Source: Hirudo medicinalis
Taxonomy: Eukaryota > Annelida > Clitellata > Hirudinida > Hirudinidae
Assembly: GCA_011800805.1 (NCBI GenBank)
Contig: MPNW01000048.1
Span: 6,280-44,200 of the forward strand
Length of the DNA stretch: 37,921 nucleotides
Reading direction: 5' to 3'
The notes under the pieces are model-generated. The model was not told the DNA's origin and made no database searches. It was given only the letters and a program-made list of their open reading frames with translations. Positions 1 through 12,300 of this stretch are shown here, piece after piece (position 1 is the first letter of the stretch; every line of letters starts with the position of its first letter). The translations under genes and the position numbers were made by a program.

Positions 1-84
<84 letters not shown>

Positions 85-99
85 ATTATTATTATTATT
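1..99. repeat. AAT/ATT trinucleotide microsatellite
   Basis: About seven AAT units run into about 25 ATT units, so the two halves are complementary and could fold into a hairpin. A change of strand inside a microsatellite may be real or an assembly effect at the window edge. Confidence 0.95.
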
Positions 100-1327
100 A
101 CAGATTCTTGCTGCTCTCCTTTTAAAAAATATGTCTTTCTATCTCTATATAATTTATTGAGAATCATTCCTCAAATATTTTCAATAAGTTACAGTTTGAA
201 GGATATTGGTGACTTTAATTTTTCATAGCTAGAAAAACATTCTGAAAGATATTTACAGACAAAGCTTTCACAAAACGTTTTACATGGCAAATGGAGACCT
301 ATCTTATGTTGCAGCGTAATTTGAAGAATTTTGTCTTCTTTTTAAAGACTAAAAATTTGACCAATTTCCTCCTTTAAGTCGTGGAAATAGCATTAGTATC
401 CGTCAGCTTCATCCAGATTAAAATAGTTTAGTTCAAACCAAATCTGAAAATGTCCATTTTATTGGCTCTTGGAACGTTTTCATGATCTTTTCTTGATATT
501 CAAGGTCTTCAATCGTCTCATATTTTCATTTTCTAGAATTATGGAAGTAGTTGCATGCAACGACAGCATACTTGCACACATTTAATTTCATGCTTGCTAT
601 AATTTGATTTCCTGAAACATTTTCTTTGAAAGCTTCAAGAAAGTTCTTTTGCACTTAAGATGTGAGTTATTGAGATTTTCCATTCATGTATTTCTTCCCC
701 TAATATTTTGAATCTTATAAAGATGTAGAATAAACATGAACATTTTTATTTAATTGCCTTATAATTATTTTAAGAAGGATAGTTTATGTGTTGAAGTCTG
801 AAATTTTCATCTTTCTATTCAGCCGACATTCCAGCCAGTTAACGACGTGGAAATTCTATACTTTCCAGAATTAAATTATCCCGCTCTCAATGATTGACAT
901 CTAATTGTTTCTAATTAAACGTGTAGAAGACTAAGGCAATGTTTGTTTAAATATCTTTTTACCTCAAGACTATCCCTTCCACCTTCCACCAACATTGCAG
1001 GTACTCTCTTCATTTATTACTCTCAAACTACTTGGCTTACTATACTTGGTATAGCCCCTACATAATCAAAACCTACATTCACCTCATTCGTTCAATCCTC
1101 TCAGTCGATATGACTTTCGCCTTTGCAAAGTTCAGTTCTTTCTCGTTTGGACAATATTAAGACTACCTTCTTGGTGATGCATCCGCTTCCTCCATCTCCT
1201 TTCTTCAACCCACCCAAAATCTGTAGTAGCCTTAATAATCCAAGGCCAATTCGCTTGCCAGTGCACAGATGTTTCGTTTGCTAAATTTAGAACTAATTTT
1301 TTTTTTAATTTATTAAATTCTTAATGT
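100..1327. other. Intergenic or distal intron DNA, no gene recognised
   Basis: AT-rich sequence with frequent stops in all frames. It may include decayed hAT internal sequence because a hAT-like end lies just downstream on the minus strand, but I could not recognise transposase motifs. Confidence 0.5.
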
Positions 1328-1397
1328 CTCAATCGACCCCTGGCAAAACGTCAGGCGACCACCATAGGGTTCGCGACCCACAGGTTGAAAACTGCTG
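1328..1397 (-). mobile_element. hAT-like transposon terminus
   Basis: Read on the minus strand, the segment begins CAGCAGTTTTCAACC and continues TGTGGGTCGCGA, which closely follows the hAT-superfamily end that reads CAGTGGTTCTCAACC followed by a GGGTCGCGACC core. Only one end is evident; I did not find the partner terminus or a clear 8-bp duplication, so this is probably a truncated copy. Confidence 0.65.
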
Positions 1398-2380
1398 AGT
1401 TAGAGTAAAGGAAATATTGAGAACCGGAGAAGTGAAATTTAACAGTTCAATAATTTTAACTTGCCTATGGATGTTGAATCAGTAGTGTCACTATGAGAAA
1501 ATAGTAAAATTAAAAAACTAGATAGATAAATATAATCGTAATTTCATTTCAGTGCGGATAAATTAAAATTCGAAGACGTTATTTGCTCTGTACGAAGCCC
1601 CTCCCAATGGCGTTCGAGAAAGTCACAAGATATCCTTAACGGTTAATGTAGTCATTTATACAGCGCCATACGCACATCGTCAAAGGCAACTTTCGTTAAC
1701 CATTTAAATACAAAAAAGCTGATTTTTTACTAAATTATTTGCCATATGTAACCTTTGAAAAATGACATGATAATGCCTGCTTATCACTTAGTGACTGCTT
1801 ATCAAGCCTAACTAAATCGATCTTGAACTAAATCCTCGTCATAATGGCTCTTAATATTAACATCGACCCAAACATTTCGTAAAATTTTGTTTCAGATGAA
1901 TGTGCCAGCTTGGTAGGTCAGAAAACAAACTATAGGTTTTTGCATTCCCGATTAAATTTTCAACCGGACACCGAGTTCACGAGAAACATTGCTTCGAATG
2001 TAAATATTTTTTATGCGGGCTGATTAGCATCCCGCCTCCAACATTCCACCCATTTACACATTCATTTCACAATGTCGATAATTTCTTCATTTGTGAAATA
2101 TTATCAATAAGATAACCTGCTCGTTGTATTTTTCATATGAAATTCAAGAAAGTGACTTTTGCAGCTAAAGTCTTCGGTAGGAGAATTTAGAAAGTTTTTG
2201 AACTTCTTCAGACTTGTCGAACAGGGGATGAGAGATGTGGAGTATTATTTTCAAAGAAGTGATATGCTCTACAACGTTAAGGTATTCCAATGCATGATAT
2301 GGCAATAGGTCATACAATAATAAATTATGTAATCTTTTCTTAATTTATTATATATATTTTTATTCATTTTTACTTTCGTA

Positions 2381-2600
2381 GATTGTCCTACCGATCTGGT
2401 ACATAAGGTCTCCCTCAGTACCTCTGAAAGTTTTTCGGGATTTCCTGTTGGACAAACGCACACTTGGCTGGGAAATAGCTGGCGTATTGGATTCTGTTAC
2501 TTCTCTTGCAGCGTCGTTTATATCGGCGAACAACGTTGGTAGAGATGACTATTACATAAAAATCATGACAGCAGTAAACACAGTTATCATTGTTTACTGA
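2381..2600 (+). other. Possible coding exon, unrecognised
   Basis: A pyrimidine-rich tract ending TTCGTAG precedes a segment open for 73 codons before TGA at the end of the interval. A second frame is also open for 54 codons, which weakens the case. The composition is less AT-rich than the surroundings. It could be an upstream exon of the ABC transporter (its first extracellular domain is poorly conserved), an unrelated exon, or transposon sequence. No motif decides between these. Confidence 0.25.
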
Positions 2601-2755
2601 ATGTTGTGAATTTCAATAATGGTCGGCTTGTAAACTGTACAAGTTTGAAATTAATCAATTCGTTAAATACAACATTTATGACTTATTTTTGACCGAGTTT
2701 GATATCGCAACCGCCTTGGCGATTTAACCGCAGGCAATGAAAAACTTTACAAAAG

Positions 2756-4482
2756 GGTCAAATCTACACATCTGACATCACCATCTTGGATTTTGCTGAA
2801 ATTTGGCACAGCTGTTAAACTAGAGTGTGTCAAAAATATAAAAATAAATAAAACTTCAGATTTTTTGGTCAAACGGTGTCAGAAAGATGGATCGTTGAAC
2901 TTTGACCAAATACCAACACCTCGCGATGTTTGAGAGGTTGTAAGTTTGGTTCTACAAAATCTAGAAGGACAATAAATATATCAAATTAAAGATATTTGAA
3001 GTCTCTATTTGGGAAACTTACTTAGAATATTTTATTTTTAATATTTAAAAAGATATTGTCAATTAAACCCTTTAAAACCGAATTAAGGTAAGTTCGTACA
3101 CAAATTATTTATTGATTTAATTTTTTTATTTAATCAGAATATTATAAAGAACACCTATTCCAAAATTCAGAATGGGCACTACTACACCTTTTACTTAGTG
3201 ATTTTTTTTTATATTGCTTGAAAATTGCGAATTCGGTAATCGTCTCATAAATTATTCTTTGAGTTAATTAATTTCAAAATTAAATGAATGACATTATAAT
3301 TGTTGGGCACAAATTTATAATATATTTGTATAAATCTAGTTTAGTATAAATACAGATTGGAACATTTTTGTAACGTATGACGTCAAAGGTCTTTGTGACG
3401 GGGCTGGGGGAATTGTAAAGCGTCTATGATGACCAAATTATGATCCCACATCAATTATTTATTTTCGCCCAGAAAAACATCGCCTCTGTCAAATTCCATT
3501 TGGCTACCACAGAGGAACATGACCAACAAGCAGCCCTTTTGGCCAGTAGATTTCAATGTACTTTATATTATGTATAATGCGTTTCTGGTACTGCAGCTAG
3601 AACTCATACATTTCACTACATTCAAACGAATATCAAACAAAACGATATCAAACGAATCAGTAAAAGCGAAAAAGTTTTCGTTTAGCAATGAATCAAGAAT
3701 AGGACGTGTTCTATATACTTCCATCACCGATTATTGAATTATTATTTGCATTTGTAAAACTTAAAAGATATGTAACAGCTTAATATGATGGTCATTGGTG
3801 ACTTGCATGCGTCATACAAACGTTTTTGGAGCTCAAAGAAGTCGAAGTGGATTTTCTTCTGCAACGTGGGCCAATTTGATCGTCCGAATATAGTCATCCT
3901 GCTGGTGTGCTAATATCATGTGATGATACTTAACAGAAGATCTTCAACAAACAATGGCTTATAAGCTCAAGACCCAGGAAATGACTGATGCAACCAATGC
4001 TTTAGCTAAAACTATCTAAGCAAATCATGTTTAAATAGATTTTATATTTTCTTTGAGACATATGCTGTATGTTGTGAAATAATTTTGGAATATGTGTTTT
4101 TTATAATGTTCTGAATGCATAAAAAAATAAATCAGTAAATTGTTTTACGAACTTATCTTAAGCCGGTTTTAAAGGGTTTAATTGACAATATCTTTTTAAA
4201 TATTAGAAATAAAATATTCTAAGTAAGTTTTCCAAATAGAGCCTTCAAATACCTTTAATTTGATATATATTTTATCCTTCTAGGTTTTCTAGAACCAAAC
4301 TTACAACCTCGCAATCATCTCGGGGTGTTGGTATTTGGTCAAAGTTCAACGATCCATATTTCTGACACCGTTTGACTAAAAATTCTAAAATTTTGTTTTT
4401 TAACATACTTATCTATAACAACTGTGCCAAATTTCAGCAAAATCCAAGATAGTGATGTCAGATGTTGTGTTGATTTGATGTG
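2756..4482. mobile_element. DNA element with ~340-bp terminal inverted repeats
   Basis: 2758-3098 and 4146-4480 are inverted copies of one another over about 340 bases, with roughly 90% identity by eye, for example the shared ATTTTGCTGAAATTTGGCAC near both ends. The interior of about 1.05 kb has a degenerate plus-strand coding remnant (see 3372-3920). Very long inverted repeats around one small gene are typical of several cut-and-paste transposon groups. No flanking duplication is clear, so the superfamily is not assigned. Confidence 0.85.
3372..3920 (+). pseudogene. Decayed transposon protein with CDGxGGxxKR-type motif
   Basis: Within the long-TIR element, one frame near 3375-3427 reads LCDGAGGIVKRL and then hits stops. 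A shifted frame from 3430 continues with QLFIFAQKNIASVKFHLATT, ending at a stop near 3574. A third piece near 3832-3880 reads EVEVDFLLQRGP. From memory, this order of CDGxGGxxKR, a helical segment and a V-x-F-x-GP motif occurs in uncharacterised repeat-encoded proteins of several invertebrates. At least two frame breaks show the copy is dead. The family name is unknown to me. Confidence 0.5.
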
Positions 4483-4544
4483 GAATGCCCCATAACTAGA
4501 CTGTAGTGTTCACTTGGCGTTCCTGCAAGCATCGGTAAAAGCAA

Positions 4545-4700
4545 CAAACGTAATGTGTCGTGTTCGCAACCCAGCCTGCTCCGCCAATGAGCCTTCTTGG
4601 GGAGCGGAACTATATAAATGGTCGGGCGGCCGTAGTGCCTTCACATCCGATGGGGGTACATAAGGAACACAAAATATGGGCTAAGTACAAAATACTGGAT
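4545..4700 (+). repeat. SINE 3'-region-like copy A
   Basis: The sequence GTCGTGTTCGCA, a GC-rich stretch, CTATATAAATGGT and GTGCCTTCACATCC appear in the same order as in the copy at 5273, and the last two parts recur downstream of the tRNA-like SINE head at 27390. The copies differ at many positions, as expected for old dispersed repeats. Confidence 0.55.
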
Positions 4701-5269
4701 AAGTGGACAAATACGAACAGCTGAAAAAAAGGGCAAAAAATAATTTCGGATAGCTTACTAGGAACTGTTTCAATGTGAGATTGATAAAAATTCAAGTTTC
4801 TTTACTAAATTAATGCACAGAGCCTTTTGGGAGACTTGCTAATGTGGGTTGGTGATATCCTCAGCTCACCTGCAAAGTTCGCGCAGATTGGCTGACAGCT
4901 CTCACACCAAAATAATGTTACGAAAGGATGCCATGTTAAGTCCATTCAATGTATCAACCTGGTGCATCCGATGATAAGGCTAAATAACAGTTGCAATTGC
5001 AGCGTTGGATTTATCGATGCATACATCCGATGAATTTGACAAAAGGAGTGATGGAATAATTATTAGGACAGAACAAAAACTTTCTTTGGCATAATAAGCA
5101 GGCACGCAGCATAAAAGGACTTGCAATTAGTTACCAATTAGTAGTCAACTGCTGCAACCATATGAATGTGTTTGTTGTGGATATTTTTTATTGTGCGAAA
5201 TATGAATCAATCATTGAATTAATGTTCCTTGGTGTAAATATAATAAAATACCTGCAAGTGGCTGTTGTG

Positions 5270-5400
5270 TGACAGTCGTGTTCGCAGCCAAACCCGCACC
5301 GCCAGGTAGCGCCCTCAGGTAGGGACGCTATATAAATGATAGAGCGATTAAAAAGTGCTTTGTCATCTTATTCGGAAACATAAAGCATTCAAAAGATCAG
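5270..5400 (+). repeat. SINE 3'-region-like copy B
   Basis: This carries GTCGTGTTCGCAGCC, then CTATATAAATGATAGAGCG, then ATTAAAAAGTGC. The GCGATTAAAAAGTGC block is identical to that at about 27624, downstream of a tRNA-like head. No tRNA-like head is seen here. Confidence 0.55.
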
Positions 5401-5704
5401 CTAAATCCAAACAAAAGATGAATTACGCAATGACGAAATAATAATCAGATGAATAATCAGGAAAACGTGAAATATTAAAAAGCATTCAGTTTTCTAATCA
5501 ATGTTTTTCAGTGCATAGAAATTGATGACATTACATTTCATGACGATGATGACTTTATCCACCAAAATATTACAAAGTTCATTGCAAGTTAGTCTAATGT
5601 CAAGTTACAAGCACTACATGACTTATCATTTCTTTTGTTGTACAAAGTGACTACTTAATCTTGATCATCCTTGCCGTTTGCACATTCCTTTAGTTAACCT
5701 TAAC

Positions 5705-6048
5705 CATAGGCGTAGCCACGGCGGCAAGGGGAATATTTGCCCTCCAGTCCCTGTCAGTTTGCCCCTTGATACTTTTCTAAATCCGTATAATTCATAAATA
5801 ATTGATTGATCATATTACGGCCCTGGTAAACTAGGAAAGTTTCCGACATCAATATTTATAACATATTATAAGTTTATAGAACGAAATTACTAGTATCTTT
5901 GCTTTCCTTAAGTGTCTTTAGTATGAAATTAATTGTTTGCCTCTATTCCACCAGTACTGTACTTTACTGTTGCAATAATTATGAACGCATAATAAAATGT
6001 GCCCCCCCCCCCTAACTCGACCGATTTTAAAATCTTGGCTAGCCACTG
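5705..6048. mobile_element. hAT-type MITE with 8-bp target duplication
   Basis: The element starts CATAGGCGTAGCCA and ends TGGCTAGCCACTG. Its ends are short imperfect inverted repeats, and it is flanked on both sides by the identical octamer ACCTTAAC (5697-5704 and 6049-6056). An 8-bp duplication and ends of the CA-N-GGC-N-AGCCA type point to the hAT superfamily. At 344 bp with no ORF it must be non-autonomous. It has a poly-C run near 6002-6012. Confidence 0.85.
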
Positions 6049-6300
6049 ACCTTAACATTATATAATCATGTATTTTGTTGGATCTCGTTAACCTATCCTA
6101 CTACATTTTGGCCATAAATTGCCGATTTGTACATCATGATTTACGTTTTTTTTCGCTCACAAATGCCAACTTAATTGATGCGTAATTAAATGCTGCTCCG
6201 CCTTTTCATTTTCTATTTGTACTTCCAATTAGAGGCCACTGACCTCTATTCAAATTTAAAGAAATAAACACAAGCCGTTATTGCATTACTTGTCTTCCAG

Positions 6301-6391
6301 GCATTGTTTTCGACAGTGGAGAAAGTGATAACATTCTTAAGTATCGCATTCGACAACTGGATTCACAATCTGAAAATGTGAACGAGTACTG
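6301..6391 (+). CDS. ABCA exon 1 (first seen): extracellular loop 1
   Basis: Acceptor CTTCCAG, donor TG|GTATGT. It encodes the ABCA segment beginning IVF and containing LKYRIRQLD, matching the K-Y-x-(I/L)-R motif of the first extracellular domain. It needs one base from an unseen upstream exon and leaves TG, which joins the next exon to give Trp. Confidence 0.8.
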
Positions 6392-9300
6392 GTATGTTTA
6401 CATTCGAATTGCCAATTTGTTAAACAAGAATGTTTTCCCTCTGAATGCGATGAAGTGATTTTCTTTGATGACTTTAGTCTAAAAATACCACATCTTTCTT
6501 AATGGCGTTTATTGAAAGATTGATGCCCGACTTCGGCATTGAAAGCCTGTGTCTTTCTTGACCAACAAAGTTTCCCACAGCGTTTTACGTACTTCATATT
6601 CATTATTGTTCATATTATTTACATGCAGCAGTTATTTAACCTAATTTTCCAATCTAAAAATGTCAAACTTTGTGATCACAATCCCACCCCTATCAATCTT
6701 CTTGCTTTCATTTGCAAGTGTCTTTGCTTTTTACCAACTCTGCCTCATCTGTGTGCAAGACTTTGGTGTCTAATTCCACCCACATGCAGGTGTCACTAGC
6801 CTTTGCTTCATCTTTTCAGCTCCGACATCTCCCACCAATCTGAAAATTTACAGAAGGGCACATGTGCCACCTAAGCATCAAACTAATAATAATTTGGATG
6901 AAATACAAGTGCGTATTACATCTATCATAAAGATAGTTCCAACTCTAGTGTCAAAGTTTCTGCTTAATTAATTGTTAGTCTTAAATTCACATAACCTCCC
7001 CACTGATGTGGTCAATATTGTTAAGTGAATTTAATATTAACTTTTTTATAAATGAAAATTGATTTATCACTTTAAAACTTTTGGATTGCAAATTTTAGGG
7101 ATCATAACAGAATCAGGCCACAACAAAACAAATACATACGAAATGGATTCGTTTTTGTGCAAGATTTAATTGATCACGCATACATCAGATACAGAACTGG
7201 CAAGGACAACATCGGATTTGTTCACCAGCATTTTCCACAAATATGTATTTACTTTGACGGGTGAAGTTATGCTTTGTTAATTAACCAATTGATTAATATT
7301 CTATCCACTTCTGTCGATGAATATTTGTAGTAGAAAAAAGAACACGGATCCAACAAAAATTATTGTTAAAAACAGCTACTTACTAGGGCTTAATGTGCAT
7401 AATAATTTGGCATTCGAACATGGCAGAAATTTATCCATTGCTTGTGTAACCACGTACGATTTTTTAAAATGCAACTACGAAACTCTGTTTTCAAAGTTTC
7501 TTCTCCTAAAATGCTAGGAAAGCCTTTAGAAATATTTATTAGTTGAAATAATGACTTTGGTGAATAATTAAATCTTTATTGAGAAAAATTGTATTGCTTG
7601 CACTAATCTACTTTTAAAAATAAATGTTTAGAATTTTATCATGTTCATGCAAACCAAGAAAATTCAAACCATCAGCCTAATTAACTCTCGACACATGGGA
7701 TCAGATTAAATCAGTTTTTAGACGACCGGGAAACGAATGAATGAACTAATTCTAAAGAAACACTAATCTCTACTTTAATTTTATTTTTCAGCTTTGAATC
7801 GATGTTTATGCCATTATTTATGGTTATGATTTTTCCGTGGATGTTTTCGATATTAAAAATTTTGAAAGACATTGCAATAGAACATGAATTAAATCTTAAG
7901 GATTACATGAAAGTAAATTTTTAATTTTAAAAATCAAAATTATTTGAATTATTACAAGAAATTATTTGAATTATTACAAGAAATTATTTGAATTATTACA
8001 AGAAATTATTTGAATTATTACAAGAAATTATTTACTAGCTTGGAACAATTGAACAGGTGATGGGCATGTCAGATTGTGTTTATTGGACTTCTTGGATAGT
8101 CACGGAATTGATAATTTTCAGCTTACCGGCCGTAATAAATGTCTACCTGATCACGGTATGTAACTCGTGACTGCTTTTAAAGAGCAACAATGACTAAGAC
8201 AATGAGGAGTTAGAACGCTTCACAGGGAACTTTAAGAGAACCGTACTTTCTTATTTTTTTAAAATATGAATTTTATAACCACGCAATTGCGGTCGAACGA
8301 ATTATCAGAATTTTTCATAACCTAAGGAATTAAATCAGAACCTAAGGAGTGGTCTCCTAATTAACTCTCGACACAAGGGATCAGACCTAAACGGTGGTCT
8401 GAGAAAGCGGTGAAAAATGTAAAATGCAAAATGCTTGCCACATATTATTTGACTGTCTGAATAGACTGAAACAGCTTTCTGTACAGACTTAGAATGTTAC
8501 CATTACCATGAGAAAACATTAAAAACTGCTTTGATGGATACGATGCAAACAAGTTCGATTAGGAACCTCATAGGTGAAGGAAAATGCTGAACTCTTTTAG
8601 TTAAAAAGGTCACTGAGCCACCATTTAACCATACCACATTCACCCGAGACAGATGGATGAATTATGAATTAGTTTGGATTCATGTAATGAAATTCATAAT
8701 TAAAATTTCCTTTATTTTACTTTCTCCTCATATTTTGACTTCCATTTTGTAAGCGGATGAAGATTTTATAATATAATTTGTAAATAGACGTTTTTAAATG
8801 TGTTGAATTTAAATTATTTTAATTGAATGTCTTGAACAGGCTATTCTTAATTTAATATTATTTATTAATTAAAATAATAAAATGAATATCTCTTTCGCAG
8901 GGTACAGCTTTATTTATGGAAACCAATCCAATCATACTCTTCATCTTCATCATGCTCTATGTAACTTCAATGCTCACCAAGGCTAATTTGGTGATTATTT
9001 ATTTCCGCAATGGTTCAAGTGCACTGATTGCAGGGGCCATACTTTTATCAGTCTATTATCAATTAAGCCAATATTTAGAAACCGAAATGGCGAAGAGTAC
9101 TTCATATGTAAGTTATGTTCGAAATTAATGTCTCTTTAAGCTGAAAATATCGTTTGTAAAAATAATATTACCCTTCAAGTTAAGTTATTGATTTAATACA
9201 TTTTTGTTTTCATTTTATAATTTAAGTTTAACTCAGTTTTTAGAATCACATTTTATTTTTTCGAGTGCATCTTTGGAATGGTATCTTCAGTGCATGCCTG

Positions 9301-12300
9301 GAATCAAATAGTTCAATACCAGCAGATGGGAATTGGTGTGAATTGGAATAATATCTTCAAACATCCGATTTCTGACGGCAATCCTAGCATAGCGCTCTGT
9401 TTTTTATTAACACTTTGTGATATCATCTTCAACATTTCATTTCTTTTATTCGCCACTTCACTTATCTCAGGTGAGAAGTGAAATTACTATTAATAACAGA
9501 TAATTTAACAATAAATTCCAGAAGAATTATGTTTGATATCATCCTAAACATTGTCGTCCTGACCCGTTTTATATCAAGATTTTTAACGATCATAAATTGA
9601 TAGTAATTAATTTCTAGGTTTTTTTTTTAAAGAGTTTGACAGTTTATATAATGCTTTCATGCACGGATGTCATTTTGGCTATTTTCCAATGGGGTAGCGT
9701 GGTAAATCTTCCTAAAATTAGCTTGTCCTTTTTTGGTTTTCAATGCTTTTCATACTTCAACATCAGAAAATCTCAAGGGGAGCAACTTATACCATTCTGA
9801 TTTCTTCCTCGATTTTAAGACAAAGATAAGTAAGGCTCTTTAGAGTTAGGATGTTCCTAAAAGATGAAAGTTTACGAACAATCCTTTTTTTTTTCAATCC
9901 TCAATTACATTGTATCAGTTCTGGTGATGCATTTTTGCAAAAATTGTAGCTGAAGGTATTGTTTAGGACTTTCTCAACTCCATCAAAGATGGGTACAATA
10001 TGTGCTTCGACTGTGATCTATAATGGAGAGTTAATTATGAAAACATCAGATCATATTTATCAAGATCTCATTTTTCCATTGTGGAAACCTAAGTGGTACT
10101 GAAAAATGTGATGTGCGAAAACAAATGAAAATAAACAAATATATCCTAAAACCAATAATCGTTATAAATGTTAAATTGGCTTGAATTTCTTTATTCAGGT
10201 GAATTTAAAGAAAACATGAAAAAGCCTTTTACATGGAAATCCAAAAGTAAAGTCGAAGAATCTGCAGACAAGATGGATAGCAAAACCGAAAATGATTCAG
10301 TACTAAATGTTAATCAAGATTCAAATATCGAAAACTACAATTATGCCTCAAACGCTTTTAATGAAGGTTTGATTGTAGAATTGATTCAAATTATTTATCA
10401 TGTAGTATATGATTGTATTGTTTCATTCATTTTAACTTCGTTGTGCTTTAAATTGAACATTTCATTCTCACCATGACTACAATTGGATCAACACAACTAT
10501 CATTCAAGACGTTTTAAAATTCAAATTTGTGCTTTATTTTGTCAAGAAAGCTAAGAGTCCATAAAGTGATTTTATAGCATCCAATCTGAAAACTTTTAAA
10601 ATTTACTTTTAGATTCAAAATCGATAGATATGGAAAAAGAGGTCATTGGAGTTTCAGTGGTAGACTTGGTGAAAAAATATGGATGGCGTGATAAACGAAT
10701 AGCAGTAAACCATTTAACGGTGGCCTTTTATAAAGATCAGGTCACCGCCTTTTTGGGACATAATGGCGCTGGAAAATCTACAACGATGTCAGTGTCATTG
10801 ACGTGCGGTTTTCTAATTTGGTCATTAGTATGCAGACTAAAGATTGCACATTTTTTACTATTAAATTTGACTTAAACTTCATAATAAAATCTAAATCATT
10901 TCGTATTAAGTAAATAACTTTTTTCAAATCAAATATATTTATGGACATAGTAAAAAAATCTGACTTACAGGAACATAATGGCAGGATTGGTTAAACCAAC
11001 AAGTGGAACAATCTATATCAATGGTATGGATATTAAAACAAGTATGCGTAGGATTAGGAGAGACCTGAGTATTTGTCCTCAGCATAATATTTTGTTTGAT
11101 GGGTTTGTCGATTTGCTTATATTTCATGTTGTGACATCTCTAGTAAATGTCAATTATGTGATAGCAATTATATTAATAACCTTGAAGTAATAACCTTCTG
11201 AAACCATGTTGAAATATCTTGGCTTTCCAAATAGTCACACTGGAATTGTGAATACGTTGTGAATGTTATCTCTCAAAAAGTGCTTCAAAATACAAATACG
11301 AAAATGTATATACCAATAATTCTTGACTCTGGTTTGGTTTCACTTTCGAAGTTTATTTTTATTTCGTTTTAGTTCTGCTTTGTAGTTGAAGGCCCGTCTG
11401 GATAGGACCTCTTACTTCCTCGAACATCAGCACGGCTACTGATTCGTTGATCTAATTCTGTGCTAGAAATTTCCTTCCAGGTCTGAGCAGAGGCTTGACT
11501 TCTCGGATCCTGCTGTCCGCGGAGTTGTTGAGCATCCACTGCGTTCTTATTTTGCAAAGCTTGTACTCTTCCACGAAGGACCTTACAGACTCGCGCTCCT
11601 ACTGAAGAGTGCAACCGATGATAGCGCTGGAGGAAAGCCTAGCCATTTTCTGGTGTATCGGTTAACTTTCTGCTCCAGATCCGCGACCACTGTCAAACCA
11701 ATCTCATAGATGGTTAACGGCCAAAGCAGCCTTTGAAGGAGCACGAACTGGAGCGGCCACATTTTAAAGCGTCCCTGCAGCCGCGCCGCCTCGATCGTTT
11801 GCAGTCCCGTGATCGTTTGTTGGAAATGTAGCGCTCTTCTGCTTTTGTAGGTGAGAGATTCGTCAAAAAACTTTCCAAGACTTAGTCTTGACGTAAGTCC
11901 TACAAACGTTTAAAGTAGCCATCAAAGAAAGCAGGCAACATATTATGGGAATAGTTATATATATAGCAAGCCTATTTGAAATATATTTGAAGACTATTTA
12001 GTTGATAATTATTAGGAATTTTGTTGCTAATAAACAAAGTGCCGTGTTGATGATAAGGGATGAATATGGAAAAAGATACGTAGTGATCTGTTTTGAATGC
12101 TACATAATTTTAATCGAGACGGGTGGTTTGACTCCCAAGAAATATTACAATATGATAAGTGAGGATGGATAAGACATAATAAAGAATGATTGAAGTTCTT
12201 ATATCAATGAAGCCGGTGATAAAAGTCAAAATACTACATTTTTTTTTAGAGACTTTGGATTGAATGAAATTAATGCGATCTATCCAAGTAATATTTCCGT

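Noticed and set aside
4610..4795. Minus-strand ORF of 61 codons
   Set aside because: It lies over a SINE-tail repeat and has no domain; a chance ORF.
6820..6908. Exon-like open stretch after CTTTTCAG with donor-like GTGCGT
   Set aside because: Its open frame does not phase with the exon ending at 6391 or the one starting at 7099, whereas those two join directly into conserved YW-D sequence.
9244..9470. Starting the GIGVNW exon at the TTTTAG acceptor (9243)
   Set aside because: It breaks phase with the previous exon; the AATTTAAG acceptor at 9226 keeps it.
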